Positions 12,361 to 23,295 of a stretch of DNA of 64,000 nucleotides are shown piece after piece; position 1 is the stretch's first letter; every line of letters starts with the position of its first letter. Both the position numbers and the translations under genes were made by a program. A model generated the notes under the pieces. The model worked only from the letters and a program-made list of their open reading frames with translations. It did not search any database and was not told where the DNA came from. Source of the stretch: Silene latifolia (taxonomy: Eukaryota > Streptophyta > Magnoliopsida > Caryophyllales > Caryophyllaceae); contig NC_133534.1 in NCBI RefSeq assembly GCF_048544455.1, positions 39,122,217-39,186,216 on the forward strand, in the 5' to 3' direction.

Positions 12361-12472
12361 ATTATATATTACTGGTTTAAATCAGACTGGTTAGTGTTGC
12401 CTACTTTACTTTTTTTTTTTTTGTTGTTGTTGAAATAAGGTTACCTACAATTCTACACTCCAAAAAATACAT

Positions 12473-12669
12473 CAATTGGTCTCCCTTGTGACGGGTTACC
12501 ATTTGTGACGGATATTTTGTGAGATAAAATGGTAACAAAATGGGTTAGTGGAGAAAGGGGACCACATGAATAGTGTTGAAGAGAGAGAAAAAGTGGGTAC
12601 ATTGTAAGGTAAAATGGTATCCGTCTTCAGCTTGTGACGGATATGTCATGTCTTCAATGAGAATTTGTG
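12473..12669. mobile_element. MITE (CAATT-GTCTC / GAGAATTTG termini)
   Basis: About 197 bp with imperfect inverted ends (CAATTGGTCTCCC at left, GAGAATTTGTG at right) and inner GTGACGGATAT blocks repeated in both orientations. Resembles the elements at 58045-58157 and 63489-63673. Target duplication not resolved. Confidence 0.55.
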
Positions 12670-13554
12670 AAAATACATAATATAAAAGCTAAGTTTCTTT
12701 GGCTTTCTATTGGCTGATGAATTATGAGTTTAAGAATACATTCTAAATATGGGTCCCTCCACGTTTTCTCTACGGAATTAATTTCTTAAGCCTTCCCACG
12801 TTCTTCTCAATGATCTAATTTACCTCTCTCCTAATTTCAGTATTAATTCAATTATATTATGATTTCACGATACTTATCCCATATATATACATTTCCTAAA
12901 AAATTCTTATTAAGAGAATCTGAACATATAAAAATTACAAATTGAATAATTACAAAACATATAAAAATTGCAAATTGCAAAGTGATTGTAACTACAAAAA
13001 TCAACAAGAACTTCATCGTCTCCTTATTTCAGTCTTGAAAAAAATTACAAAAATATCAGTACAAAAGTATAACTATAATTGAATGATATACTAACAAAAT
13101 TAGAATATTGTACATATATTAAGTGCTTAATAAAATAAAGCGAACAATGACCATCAGATCTAAGATAGTCCCTAATAATTTTGATTTAAAACAAACAATA
13201 ATTATCATTCAATGGATTGGATATAACAAATTCAACAAATAAATTTCACAAAAACAAAAGATTTGATCAATAAGGCAAAATAATAAACCCTAATTTTAAA
13301 TTGCATGTAAAATCTTTGGAGAAAATGAAAAAATCAAAATTTTCTTATCAAATCTAACCTATTCAAACAAATATTTTCACGAAAACAGAAAATATTACTC
13401 AAAAAGACATACATTATCTAGATCAATCACGATCTCGCAAAAAATTAAATACATGCAGATCAAAACACAATTCGACGAGAAAATTGTGAATTATAATTAT
13501 TGAATCATTGATTATTAAGGCTCATTTTTTTGATCGAAATGGATGGATCTCAAT
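12670..13554. other. AT-rich intergenic stretch
   Basis: No gene, RNA or bounded repeat recognised. Very AT-rich, with short reiterated ATATAAAAATT phrases. Confidence 0.4.
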
Positions 13555-13735
13555 CGAATTGAACTTATATGATCGAATGTAACTTATAGGATCGAATCAA
13601 TGTAACTTATAGGATCTCGAATCGAACTTATTGGATCTCGAATCGAACTTATAGGATCTCGAATCGAACTTATAGGATCGAATCGAATCGAACTTATAGA
13701 ATCTGAACTGAACTTATAGAATCCGATTTTAAATT
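13555..13735. repeat. Minisatellite, about 21-bp unit (AACTTATAGGATCTCGAATCG)
   Basis: Seven to eight imperfect head-to-tail copies of a unit around AACTTATAGGATC, with variable CGAATCGAAT or TGAACTGA linkers. The same core phrase recurs as a second array at 14400-14545. Confidence 0.8.
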
Positions 13736-13758
13736 AACTTAAATTAATTTAACTTAAA

Positions 13759-13772
13759 TATTATTATTATTA

Positions 13773-13815
<43 letters not shown>

Positions 13816-13825
13816 GTTATTATTG
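13759..13825. repeat. (ATT)n microsatellite
   Basis: About 20 TTA/ATT units with few interruptions. Confidence 0.95.
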
Positions 13826-13903
13826 GTTTTGGTTTTGTTCTTGTTCTTGTTCTTGTTGTTTTTTTATTATTATTTTTTTGTTTTTTTATAAACCGCAACT
13901 TTT

Positions 13904-13926
13904 GATTATTATGATTATTATTATTA

Positions 13927-13999
<73 letters not shown>
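13904..13999. repeat. (ATT)n microsatellite
   Basis: About 30 ATT units, the first few with G or C interruptions. Confidence 0.95.
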
Positions 14000-14000
<1 letters not shown>

Positions 14001-14112
14001 AAAAAACGCAAACTTTTAGTGAGATTAAACAAAAAATTTACATGAAATTAGTGGGCAGCCAAGAGAGAACACTGATAAGAAAATATAGTCTAAAACACAA
14101 GGTAAAATAATA

Positions 14113-14203
14113 CTCCCTCCGGCTTACTGTTTTCTTCCCATTTCATTATAATACTCCTCACATATATTAGAGAAACAGGAAGAAAATTAAAACCCAGAGG
14201 GAG
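14113..14203. mobile_element. Stowaway MITE (Tc1/mariner type)
   Basis: 91 bp with terminal inverted repeats CTCCCTC... and ...GAGGGAG, flanked by TA on both sides. This is the standard Stowaway signature. It has no coding capacity. Confidence 0.85.
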
Positions 14204-14399
14204 TAACATTTTTCCGCTTTATATACATTGGTTTGTTCATACATTATACCACAGTTACATTACGATAAAAAATAATGAGAAGAGTGATAATTTTGTTTTG
14301 AAAATAATATTGTATATATGTATCGAATAATTAATAACGTCAAATGTTTTTGCGTCGATTTTTAAAAATAATACTCCATATATTACTTTTCTAAACTGA

Positions 14400-14545
14400 A
14401 TTTATAAGATCTGAACTTATAGGATCTGAACTGAACTGAACTTATAGGATCTGAACTGAACTGAACTTATAGGATCTGAACTGAATTTATAGAATCTGAT
14501 CTAAACTGAACTGAACTTATAGGATCTGAAGTGAACTTAAGTTAA
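14400..14545. repeat. Minisatellite of GAACTTATAGGATCTGAACT units
   Basis: Five to six copies of a 20-30-bp unit, related to the array at 13555-13735 through the shared AACTTATAGGATC core. Unit length varies by insertion of extra CTGAA pentamers. Confidence 0.8.
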
Positions 14546-14852
14546 GTGACTTTAAGTCCAAAAGAATATGGCCTAAGGATGATGAGTGATGAGTTGAAAT
14601 ATGAGAATTTTTAAGCTATGTGAGGGAGAGTGACAGTGGGAGCCACAGGAAGAGCATGGGTAATTGGGTGATGAGTTAAGTGACTTTAAGTCCAAGAGAG
14701 AACACTGATGGGTTAATTTTTAAGTTAAGTGACTTTAAGTTCAAAAGAACAGGGCCTAAGAATGATGAGTGATGAGTTGAAATATGAGAATTTTTAAGCT
14801 ATGTGAGGGAGAGTGACAGTGGGAGCCACAGGAAGAGCATGGGTAATTGGGT
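14541..14852. repeat. Direct duplication of a 129-bp segment
   Basis: The segments 14541-14669 and 14724-14852 are nearly identical copies in the same orientation, each starting GTTAAGTGACTTTAAGT and ending GGTAATTGGGT. The second copy carries AACAGGGCCTAAG where the first has AATATGGCCTAAG. The spacer also contains a GTGACTTTAAGTCC phrase, so the structure is a tandem duplication with a partial third unit. Confidence 0.85.
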
Positions 14853-15419
14853 AGGATTTATTTTGTGTGAGACTGTGTAGTGTGTACTATGCTATTCAAT
14901 AAGTTAATTGTATTTAAGGTGTATATTGTATAGATGTATAAAATAGAGTAGTATTCAATGGGTTAATTGTGTATTGAGTTTCTGAAAAAATTTCGGCCTA
15001 TAAAATAAAAGGCCCAATAAGTCATTAGCTTAGTTTACGATTTAAAAAATCAAACCTACAATAACCCGTTTTCCAATATTTGTGTTTTTTCTTAACTTGG
15101 CTTATATTAAATTACATTGATTGATCACAGTTCCAAGACTATACAACTGGATGTACAATGAGCATTGTACATCCAAGGTTATTTTAGTCTTTTTCCAAAT
15201 ACTTTTAGAAAAAAAAATAACGTAATCCAATTTTGAATCCAATTCTCCTTCTTTCTCTGACTGCTTCCATATTTTTCTAACTCCTCTCCATCTTCATCCA
15301 TCATCTAGTTAATGAATCATATTCTCCTTTAATTTATTATAATTAATTGAATATATGGAACAAATCATATGACATGACTCGTGATGAAAAAAAAAATTAT
15401 CCAAAATTTTTAATGCATG

Positions 15420-15785
15420 AAAATAGTTGAAGCTCTTATTCTTTTTACATTAGCTCATATGTTTATCTTTATAGCTCATATTCTTAGGTGCTCGTATTTT
15501 AAAGCTCTTGATCCTTTTAAGCTCGTATTATTTTTAAATTAGCTCGTATTCTTGTATTAATAGCTCATATTCTTATGCGCTCATATTTTTAAGCTCGTAA
15601 TCCTTCAAACTCGTATTCTTTTTACATTAACTCGTATTATTATCTTAATAACTCGTATTCTCATGTGCTTGTAATTTTAAGTTCGTGATTCTTTTAAGCT
15701 CGTAATCTTTTTACATTAGCTCATATTCTTATCTTAATAGCTCGTATTCTTATGTACTCGAATTTTTGAACTTGTATTCTTCTAA
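15420..15785. repeat. Tandem array of AGCTCGTATTCTT-type units
   Basis: Roughly four degenerate copies of a unit near 100 bp, itself built from 18-30-bp phrases such as AGCTCGTATTCTTATCTTAAT. It fills the left half of the element at 15128-16269. Confidence 0.75.
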
Positions 15786-15802
15786 TAATAGTTCGTATGA
15801 TT

Positions 15803-15910
15803 ACAACAACAACAACAACATCAGAGCCTTAATCCCAAAATGATTTGGGGTCGGCTGACATGAATCATCCTTTCGAACCGTCCATGGGTGAACGCACGCC
15901 TCAAAATGCG
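15803..15910 (-). mobile_element. SINE (Au-like), 108 bp
   Basis: Minus-strand copy beginning CGCATTTTGAGGCGTGCG, with a box B-like GGTTCGAAA, the phrase GACCCCAAATCATTTTGGG and a (TTG)n tail. It is flanked by a perfect 19-bp target duplication (15784-15802 and 15911-15929). The second copy at 55123-55230 has the same start and length, so the short 5' end is a family trait. Assignment to the Au family is from memory of its 3' part. Confidence 0.85.
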
Positions 15911-16455
15911 AATAATAGTTCGTATGATTGGTGTAAAAAATTACCTCAAAGTATTATTAGATCCATTTTTCTTTCTTGATGATGTAAATTGCTTCTCGTT
16001 CACCAAAATATTATTAGATGCGTTTTTCCTCTTTGATTATGAAGTCAATTGATTTCTTTTCACCATATTAGGATCAGAATTACGGATCGTTTAAGAGAAA
16101 TTTAGATAAGAGAAAGAGGGGGTAGGGTTTGTCTACTGGAGAGAAATCAGAATTAGGGAAAAATGGAGATGTGTAGAATTTTTTTTTTTGGGCTTAAATA
16201 GTTTAATATGTAATATATGGGCCTGTTGTACAATGCTACTGTACAACAGGTTGTAGGATCCTATTTGTGGATTGATCAGTATTAATATTTTGAATAATTC
16301 TCGGGTTCTCCAAGAAAACCATACCTCTTACAGTTAAGTCTTTATATCACATTACTCATATTATTAGTTTCTTACTCCTAATCCTACAACATAGCTAAGT
16401 TCCATCGCAATAGTATCGACGTCTCGTATCATTAATATATCTCAACGGGCTTAAT

Positions 16456-16487
16456 CCGTGCATTTTTTGCACGGGTATAAAACTAGT
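16456..16487 (+). mobile_element. Helitron 3' terminus
   Basis: Hairpin CCGTGCA...TGCACGG followed by GTATAAAA and CTAGT (16483-16487), with T as the next base. The 5' TC end was not identified. Confidence 0.65.
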
Positions 16488-16514
16488 TATTTGGTATAGT
16501 GATTATTCATTGAC

Positions 16515-16582
<68 letters not shown>
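16515..16582. repeat. (ATT)n microsatellite
   Basis: More than 20 uninterrupted ATT units lying between two facing Helitron 3' ends. Confidence 0.95.
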
Positions 16583-18404
16583 TACTCCGTATAAGAGGAT
16601 AATCCTATTTGATTGTGTATATCTTCTAGTTTATATTGTTGACTTAGTTAGAGATATACTTGCCTTGTATTTAGCGATTAGGTTGTACCTTTGTAACTAT
16701 ATATTGTCAATAACTAGTTTAAACCCGTGTAAAATTGCACGGGCATATAAAATGGACAGTTAACTATTTTTTTATAATTTTACTGCTACAACATTATATT
16801 AATTTGATTCTTGTAAATATTTTAATTATTTTAAGGGTCAATTAACAATTACTCCTTTTTACATACCACTTTTCTCAAATAATTTCTTTTTATATTTTTT
16901 TTTAATAAATTACCCCCTAACATTCACTCAGACAAAAAATTGCACCCATCTTCACATACAGGTGTAAAGTCTTTTAATCTGACAAAATTGTCCCTGAGTC
17001 AATATTTACACATTCGGTTTAATTTTATTTAACGCTAATTTGTGGGTTCTTAACCCTAATTTATGGGTTTTAAATTATGCTTTTGAATTTGTTGTGAAAA
17101 TATTGTATATTTTTAACCCTAATTTCCGGGTTTTAAATTTTGTGGGTTTAAAATTAGGTTTTCACATTTTGCAAATTAGAATATTCAATTACTCTTACCT
17201 TAATTGGAGAAAAAATAAGGAGAGAATAATTGAAATGAATTGAAGGAGATGAGAGATGTATAATGGAGAAAGAAGAGAGTTGAAAACTTAAGTATATAGC
17301 AATAATATAAGTAACGACATTTTCGTCAAATTTGGCTTCTAACCTGAAAATTTGAATTTCTATGGTAAATGTCGCCTGAGACTGAAAATAGGTAAAAGAT
17401 ATGAGAGTAATTTAAAGAAAAATTATAAAATGGAGTTATTTTAGAAAAGTAATATGTAAAAGGGAGTAATTGTTAATTAACTCTTATTTTAATCTACAAC
17501 ATCTTACATAAATTGTTCAAATTGTAGAAAAAAGGTTCACATGAAAATAGTCAAACCTGAATGTAGTCAAACACAAAAGAACAAATATCATATCTTTTGA
17601 ATCAATTATACATAAATTTGACAAAATTAACTTGATTTGAATAACCCGACCCATATTACTCTACCCGTGCCTGACCAGACACATGTACTAAGGACTCTAG
17701 CTTGACTCGCATCTCCAACTAACCTGACTCGAGTGCTTCTTGTTGTATAATGACCACTACTCCCAAGTAACTTGTTAATAATAGAACTGAAAATTACCTA
17801 AGAGCTTGAAATGACCCGAATCCATCCAATCTTACTCCGTTCAAACTAATCCGCGATCCAACTTATCCATTAACCTGAATTAGATATCACATTTCTATAG
17901 GTAATTGAAAACGTGAGAGGTAAAGTGGTAATATTTTCAACAAATAACGTAGCAAATTACATGTTGCTAGTGGATTTAGGGTAAGATACGTGGGGACCTA
18001 GGGTTAGTTGCGGGTTTTAAATCCGGGTCATTAATATCACTTTTTATTAGTTTACCAGCTAAGTTAGCTGGTATCATATGTTCTATGTATTAAGATTTTA
18101 ACACATAATCACTTAAAATGATCAATCATTGAATAAATTACATGTACTTGTATATGTGGGACAAACATTTTGTTATTACCTTATTTACCTCTACAATACT
18201 TGACCCATCTTAAATTTATGACGAATAATATTATTTTAAATATGGATTTGTGTATTTCCAAAAGAAATAAGCTCGTGGGCTTGTGGGTGGATTACTGCCC
18301 AAAAAAGAACAAAAAACGAAAAATGAAATTTAATCTCTCACATGTAAAATATCTTAAACCAAGTCAATTGGTACTTTGACCTAGGTGATGATGCTTATTG
18401 CTTA
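16583..18404. other. Intergenic stretch with Helitron-derived sequence
   Basis: No gene recognised. The left end carries a minus-strand Helitron terminus at 16713-16745. The sequence is otherwise AT-rich, with TTAACCCTAATTT phrases at 17045-17150 and a block of ACCCGACCC-like phrases at 17640-17880. Confidence 0.4.
16713..16745 (-). mobile_element. Helitron 3' terminus
   Basis: On the minus strand: GCCCGTGCAATTTTACACGG hairpin, a short AT spacer and CTAGT, followed by T. The element would extend to the right. Its 5' end was not found. Confidence 0.6.
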
Positions 18405-19212
18405 ACTAGTATAGATTCCGCGCAAATGCGCAGTTTTTTAGATATGGATATTAGAGAATGTAACAATTATACTATTGGTATTTAATAGTGTAAATCCTTC
18501 ACATTTGCGGTATATATAGAGGTTTTATTTTTAGTTATTATTTAAATATTTTAAATTGATACATTATTAATTTTTCATATTTTTCATATACCTCATCATA
18601 TTTCGATGTGAGAAAAAAATGAACTATGAACTAATCAAGAGAATTTAGTAAAGTTATAAAATATGTTTAATGATTTTTTTCTTTAACATAAAACTAATGT
18701 TACAAATAATAAATTTTCTCAAGTTATGTTAATGATTTTTTATTTTTTTGTGATGAAGCTAATTATATCAGTTTAATATTTTGTTTTATACAAAATGTGT
18801 CAAGTCATTCTCTGATTTCTCTCATATATAATAATACATAACAAACGTAGTATGTCATGAATTTTTTTTAACATAAAGTTAATGATTTTATTTTATAACT
18901 TTGCTTAAATTATCTTAATGAGTTTTTTTCACGTAGCTAATAATATTATTTTATTGTTTTATATAGTTTAAGTATGCATTAAGTCATTTTCGAAGAAAAA
19001 TTAACGATTTTTTATTTTATAATTTTATACTCCTTTTATTTTATTTTGATTAAAACATTATATAATTATAATTTAGAGTTTAATAAAAAAAGTCATGCTT
19101 TAAGAAAAGGATTATAACTTAATGGGAAAATTTTATTTCTTTCCTTATATAAGTAGGTGGAGTTTGGAGGGAAAACTTTTGAGAATTTTTATTCTCTTAG
19201 TAGTAGGGGGGA
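18405..19212 (-). mobile_element. Non-autonomous Helitron, complete
   Basis: Both ends are visible on the minus strand. The 5' end is TCCCCCCTACTACTAAGAG at 19212, preceded by A. The 3' end is the hairpin CTGCGCATTTGCGCGG followed by AATCTATA and CTAGT at 18405, with T as the next base. It has inserted between A and T with no target duplication, as Helitrons do. It is 808 bp, AT-rich, without rep/helicase coding sequence, and so depends on an autonomous relative. Confidence 0.8.
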
Positions 19213-19455
19213 TAGTTACGAAGTAGGTAGCGGAATAGTGGGCTGGTAAGAAAGTTCGTATGGCCTGATCCAAATTCAGAAAACAGCGTTAACATTTAAT
19301 AGGCTTGCGTTAAAATGAGCGGGAAAAAAATTGTCAATGATTTATGTTTTATATATTTGTATAGATACATAATCGACTTCCAAATTAGGGATTATACATT
19401 TCACATTTTATATCGGATATGGGTAGGTTAGGTACCTAGGTCCATAACCGAGGGA
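19213..19455. other. Spacer
   Basis: Short intergenic sequence between the Helitron and the foldback element. Nothing recognised. Confidence 0.4.
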
Positions 19456-20070
19456 GAGATTTATTAGTCAGACTCACCAAAATCTTAAAACTCTACCACA
19501 TCAATTTTCCACTAACTTTTATTATTTATTTATTATTCAGACTTACCTCAGATTTTATACATTATCAGTCAGACCCACCTCAGACTCTATTTTTTCACTT
19601 TATTTGAGAAAATGTGGGGTTTAAGAAAAAAAGAACAAAAATAATATAACACTTGTCATTCTTTCATTAGATGTCTTCTTTTAATAGTGGGGTCAAGACT
19701 CATGTAGAGTCTTAGGTAAGATTATTGGTAGTCTTGAGACAAGACTCACTCAAGACTACCAATAATCTATCCTAGTCTTAACAAAGTCTTAAGTTGAGTC
19801 TTAGAAATCCAAGATTCAACTTAAGACTTTGAGTGAGTCTTGACCCCACCTTAAAGAGAAATTATCCAATGAGTGAACAACATGTGTCCTTTCTTTTTGT
19901 TAAAAAAATAAAGTGGAGTGAAAAGGTAGAGTCTGAGGTGAGTCTGACGGATAATGTATAAAGTTTGAGGTGAGTCTGAGATGAATCTGAACAATAAAGA
20001 AATAATAAAAGTTAGTGGAAAGTTGATGTGGCAGAGTCTTAAGACTTGAGAGAGTCTGACTGATAATCTC
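19456..20070. mobile_element. Foldback element with a second foldback nested in its centre
   Basis: Inverted arms of about 200 bp begin near GAGAT-TATTAGTCAGACTC and contain CCACATCAA...TCCACTAAC, with the complement at 19900-20070. The centre is occupied by another inverted-repeat element (19689-19847). No coding sequence. A clean target duplication is not visible, so the superfamily is open. Confidence 0.65.
19689..19847. mobile_element. MITE with GGGGTCAAGACTCA termini
   Basis: About 159 bp with inverted ends GGGGTCAAGACTCA and TGAGTCTTGACCCC and several internal AAGACT repeats in both orientations. A degenerate relative follows at about 20080-20200. Confidence 0.65.
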
Positions 20071-20405
20071 ACAGTTTCAAAGACTCAACTTAAAACTTTG
20101 CCAAGACTTTATTAAGACTATGATAAATTATTAGTAGTCTTGACTGAGTCTTGTCTTAAAACTCACCAAAATCTTATCTCAAAACTACCAATAATCTTTT
20201 ACCCTAACTTTAAAACCAACTTATCGTCCACCTCTTCTACCATAAAATCCATAATATACTATTCCAATTTAACAACATGTGGTCAAGACTTTAACGATAC
20301 AAGGTATGAAATTGAAGATTCTTGATTTGAGTATTCCTCCTATCACATCGCTTTTCCCTCCCCAAAAAAACAAAACTCAATTCTACTAGTATAAGATACT
20401 TCGTA

Positions 20406-20495
20406 CTCCCTCCGTTCCAGTGATATGTTTACACTTCCTTTATTTCCCCCTCACAAAATAAAAGAAGTGTAAACATCTCACTGGAACGGAGGGAG
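20406..20495. mobile_element. Stowaway MITE
   Basis: 90 bp with inverted ends CTCCCTCCGTTCCAGTGA and its complement, flanked by TA dinucleotides. The arms nearly touch, giving an almost perfect hairpin. Confidence 0.92.
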
Positions 20496-22138
20496 TATGT
20501 GACAAGACTTTAAAATAGAACTTGTAAAATTGACTTGAACCGAATAACCCGACCCAACCCAATATCTGAACTCAAGAGCCGAATTTGACTCGAACCTGAA
20601 ATGACATAATCCGAATGTTTATTGACAACAAACTGATTATTATCCACAAATAAGTTGAAAATAGTTGACCCAAAAATAACCTAAACCCGAAATGACCCGG
20701 CCCAACCCGAAGTCTACAGACCCCAAAATGACCCGACCCGGTTGACCCGCTTATCAAGTCTACTTTAAAGTCTTGTTTGGATAGCAAAGAACACAAAGAA
20801 AGGGAGGGCAGGAGAAAGAGGGGAAGGGAAGAAGATGGGAAATGAACAGTGCATGTTCGTATACAATTTTCCTCCATTTTCTGTTTACTAGTATTTTTGC
20901 CGGTGCGATGCACGGATAATAAATTAATTTGCAATATTAATTAAACCTTTCACGGTATAAATTAAAAGTAAGTTTATGCATATGATATTTCAAAAGTTTT
21001 CTTTTCTTGATACTCCCTCCCTCCAAAACATTATTTGCCTTTGATTAAATATTTAAATTACCTCTTACAAACAATAAAATAGATAAAACAAATGACGGGA
21101 ACAAAGAGAATATATATTTATTTTCCAATTTATATACTACTTTCTTTATTTGATAAGTCTTTATATTTAATATTAATTCATGCTATACATAAGATATTTG
21201 TTACTAGAATTACTTCATTTATGTTCATTTCTTTCATTAGCTCTACCATCATCCTCAAACCTATGCGTCACCCCATGGTCCACATTAAACCCACATATAC
21301 ATCTAACCATCCAACTCGCCGCAATCATCCTTATTCCCATCTGAAACAACCCCTCAACCCACTACTTTTACCCTTCGATAGAGTTGTGCGCTGGATCAGG
21401 CCGGTACAAGCTAGACTAGGCCAATGGCCTGTCCATGCTGATTGCTAGAAGCCCAGGAACAACACAAAATGAGGACGAGTTTGGTCGGGCCAGTGTTGGG
21501 CTGGTTTAGTTAGGTTTGAGCCCAACCCACTTAATAGCGGGCCAGGTTAATTTTTTTTAGTGGGGACCAGGTCGGGCTAAGAAAAAGTTGGCATTAGCCC
21601 AACCCAAGATAAAGTACGGGTCATGTCGGGCTCGGCGTAATGCTGGCCGGACTGCTAGACGTCAACTCACAAGGCCAGGTTGTCCGGCTTGACCCACTAC
21701 GTTTAGCAACTATACCAGTAAAGTCACACATAAAATGATCTAAAAATTCAAATTCGTCACCCATCCTACGTCCACACTCACTAAACTTACCATGAAATTA
21801 ACCACTAAATATGACGTAATCATCCTTATTCATCCGTAAACAACGGTTCAAAACCCGACCCATTAGCTCAAGACAACATATTTTGCTTTAAATACACAAT
21901 GTCAAATAGGTATTCGATTTCAAACTTTTGAGAAAAAAATATGTTTATACATCACGTTATTATTTTAAACCACATGCCACCTTATCACCTTGAACCGCAT
22001 GCCAATCACGTCAACATTGTGCACATTATGACCCTGAACCACATGCCACCTACCGAGCTCGAACTACGTGCCACACCTTCACTACCCTCTCAAATTTAAT
22101 TAAGATGATCAGGAGGAGACAAAACTTATAGTATCATA
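20496..22138. other. Intergenic stretch of degenerate repeats
   Basis: No gene recognised. 20525-20760 and 21380-21720 are built from phrases such as AATGACCCGACCC or GGCCAGGTTG. A Helitron-like end (hairpin CCGTGCATCGCACCGG then CTAGT, minus strand) lies at 20887-20915, but its flanking base is not canonical. A one-ended CTCCCTCC fragment lies near 21012. Confidence 0.4.
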
Positions 22139-22398
22139 CTTCCTCCCATCCAAAACAAAGGTAATACTTGCTTTTTGGCACTATTCATGATCGTAGGAAA
22201 TTTTTGATATTATTCTTAATCTATAAGACAAAATATAGTCATGTGAGATCTTATTTGATTTATCGCCATAGATGTTATAAAAATATCAAATTTTTTATAA
22301 TTTTTAATAATGTGTAAATAAAGATATTCACGTTGTAAAAACGTGCCTCGACAAGTGTGATAAAGCAACCGTTATCTTTGGTTTGGACAAGGACGAAG
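22139..22398. mobile_element. Degenerate Stowaway-like MITE
   Basis: Left end CTTCCTCCCATCCAAAAC after TA, right end TCTTTGGTTTGGACAAGGA, imperfect inverted repeats, about 260 bp, no coding sequence. The right boundary is approximate. Confidence 0.55.
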
Positions 22399-23295
22399 CT
22401 AGGACAAAATAATGACCTGGTCGATTTAAATTGTCAATGTTTATCCTCATTTTTTCGTAGGTTGTGACACCATTATTTAGCACGGTCGATAAAAAATTCT
22501 CTTTATTGTTTATTTTTTGTATTCTTGGTGAAGGCTATTTTAATTAAAAAAAATTAGAAGAGAGCTAATATGATTTTTAAAGTATTGTATTAAACATACA
22601 ACTAAATTATTATAATTATACATTTTTTCTTCTCCCATATTTTATAAAACATTGTAACAATAGTTTTATTATATGATTAAAAAGAATTAAAAGCAAATAA
22701 GTCTTGTATAAGATAATTCTATTTAGAGTAATAGTTTAACTAAGGTGAGACGTCTAAAGTCATGAAATTATTTGCTTCGTACTAAACAATGACTACTCAT
22801 AATGATAAACGGTTTCCTACTCTATTAGAATAATCGTTGACGAAAATGAAATTTAAAAATAAATTATACTCCGTACTTTAATAGTGAAGGGACGGAGTAT
22901 AAATGTATATTAGTACGGAGTATAATATGTCAAGGAATAAGGAATTTTTCAAAAAAAAAAAGCCAAGTATAATACGTTAACACTTAACATATGGACTATG
23001 GAGTATTAATTGTAAAAAAAAAAAGGCTATGATGGGCGCTATCAGGGATTGAACACGAGAACAATCAAGGCATCTCCACTTATAATAGACACTTAACCGC
23101 TATGCTAACTAGAGAAGTTTGACTAGTTTTTACTACTTGTACACTATATTGCTAGAGTGATCACCCGGGCCATGGCCCATTTGGCCAAAGCCTAGCTTCA
23201 TCTTTGGGTTTGGATGGAGGGTATATGATAGAAATTATGTGATAAAAAAAGTTTTTAAAAATGCCAGGAAAAGTCGTTGATCGACCTATTTTTTT
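22399..23295. other. Intergenic stretch
   Basis: AT-rich with short ACTCCGTA phrases. It includes a tRNA-related SINE-like segment at 23028-23120. No gene recognised. Confidence 0.4.
23028..23120 (-). mobile_element. tRNA-derived SINE-like segment
   Basis: The minus strand shows box A (TTAGCATAGCGGTTAAG) and box B (GTGTTCAATCCCTG) at tRNA-like spacing, ending in a long T run. It cannot be folded into a proper tRNA with an anticodon arm that I trust, so a SINE head or tRNA pseudogene is more likely. Confidence 0.5.

Larger units (their letters stand above)
15128..16269. mobile_element. MULE-like non-autonomous element with hairpin-forming ends
   Basis: 1142 bp flanked by the 9-bp direct repeat GATTGATCA (15119-15127 and 16270-16278). 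Near each end, 14 bp inside, is TACAAC followed by a perfect or near-perfect hairpin (GGATGTACAATG...CATTGTACATCC at left, CCTGTTGTAC...GTACAACAGG at right), arranged as inverted copies. No transposase is present. The 9-bp target duplication points to the Mutator superfamily, though the ends are otherwise poorly matched. A SINE is nested inside. Confidence 0.6.

Noticed and set aside
20887-20915. Helitron 3' end on the minus strand
   Set aside because: The hairpin and CTAGT are present, but the next base is A instead of T and no 5' end was found. Kept only as a note within the surrounding stretch.
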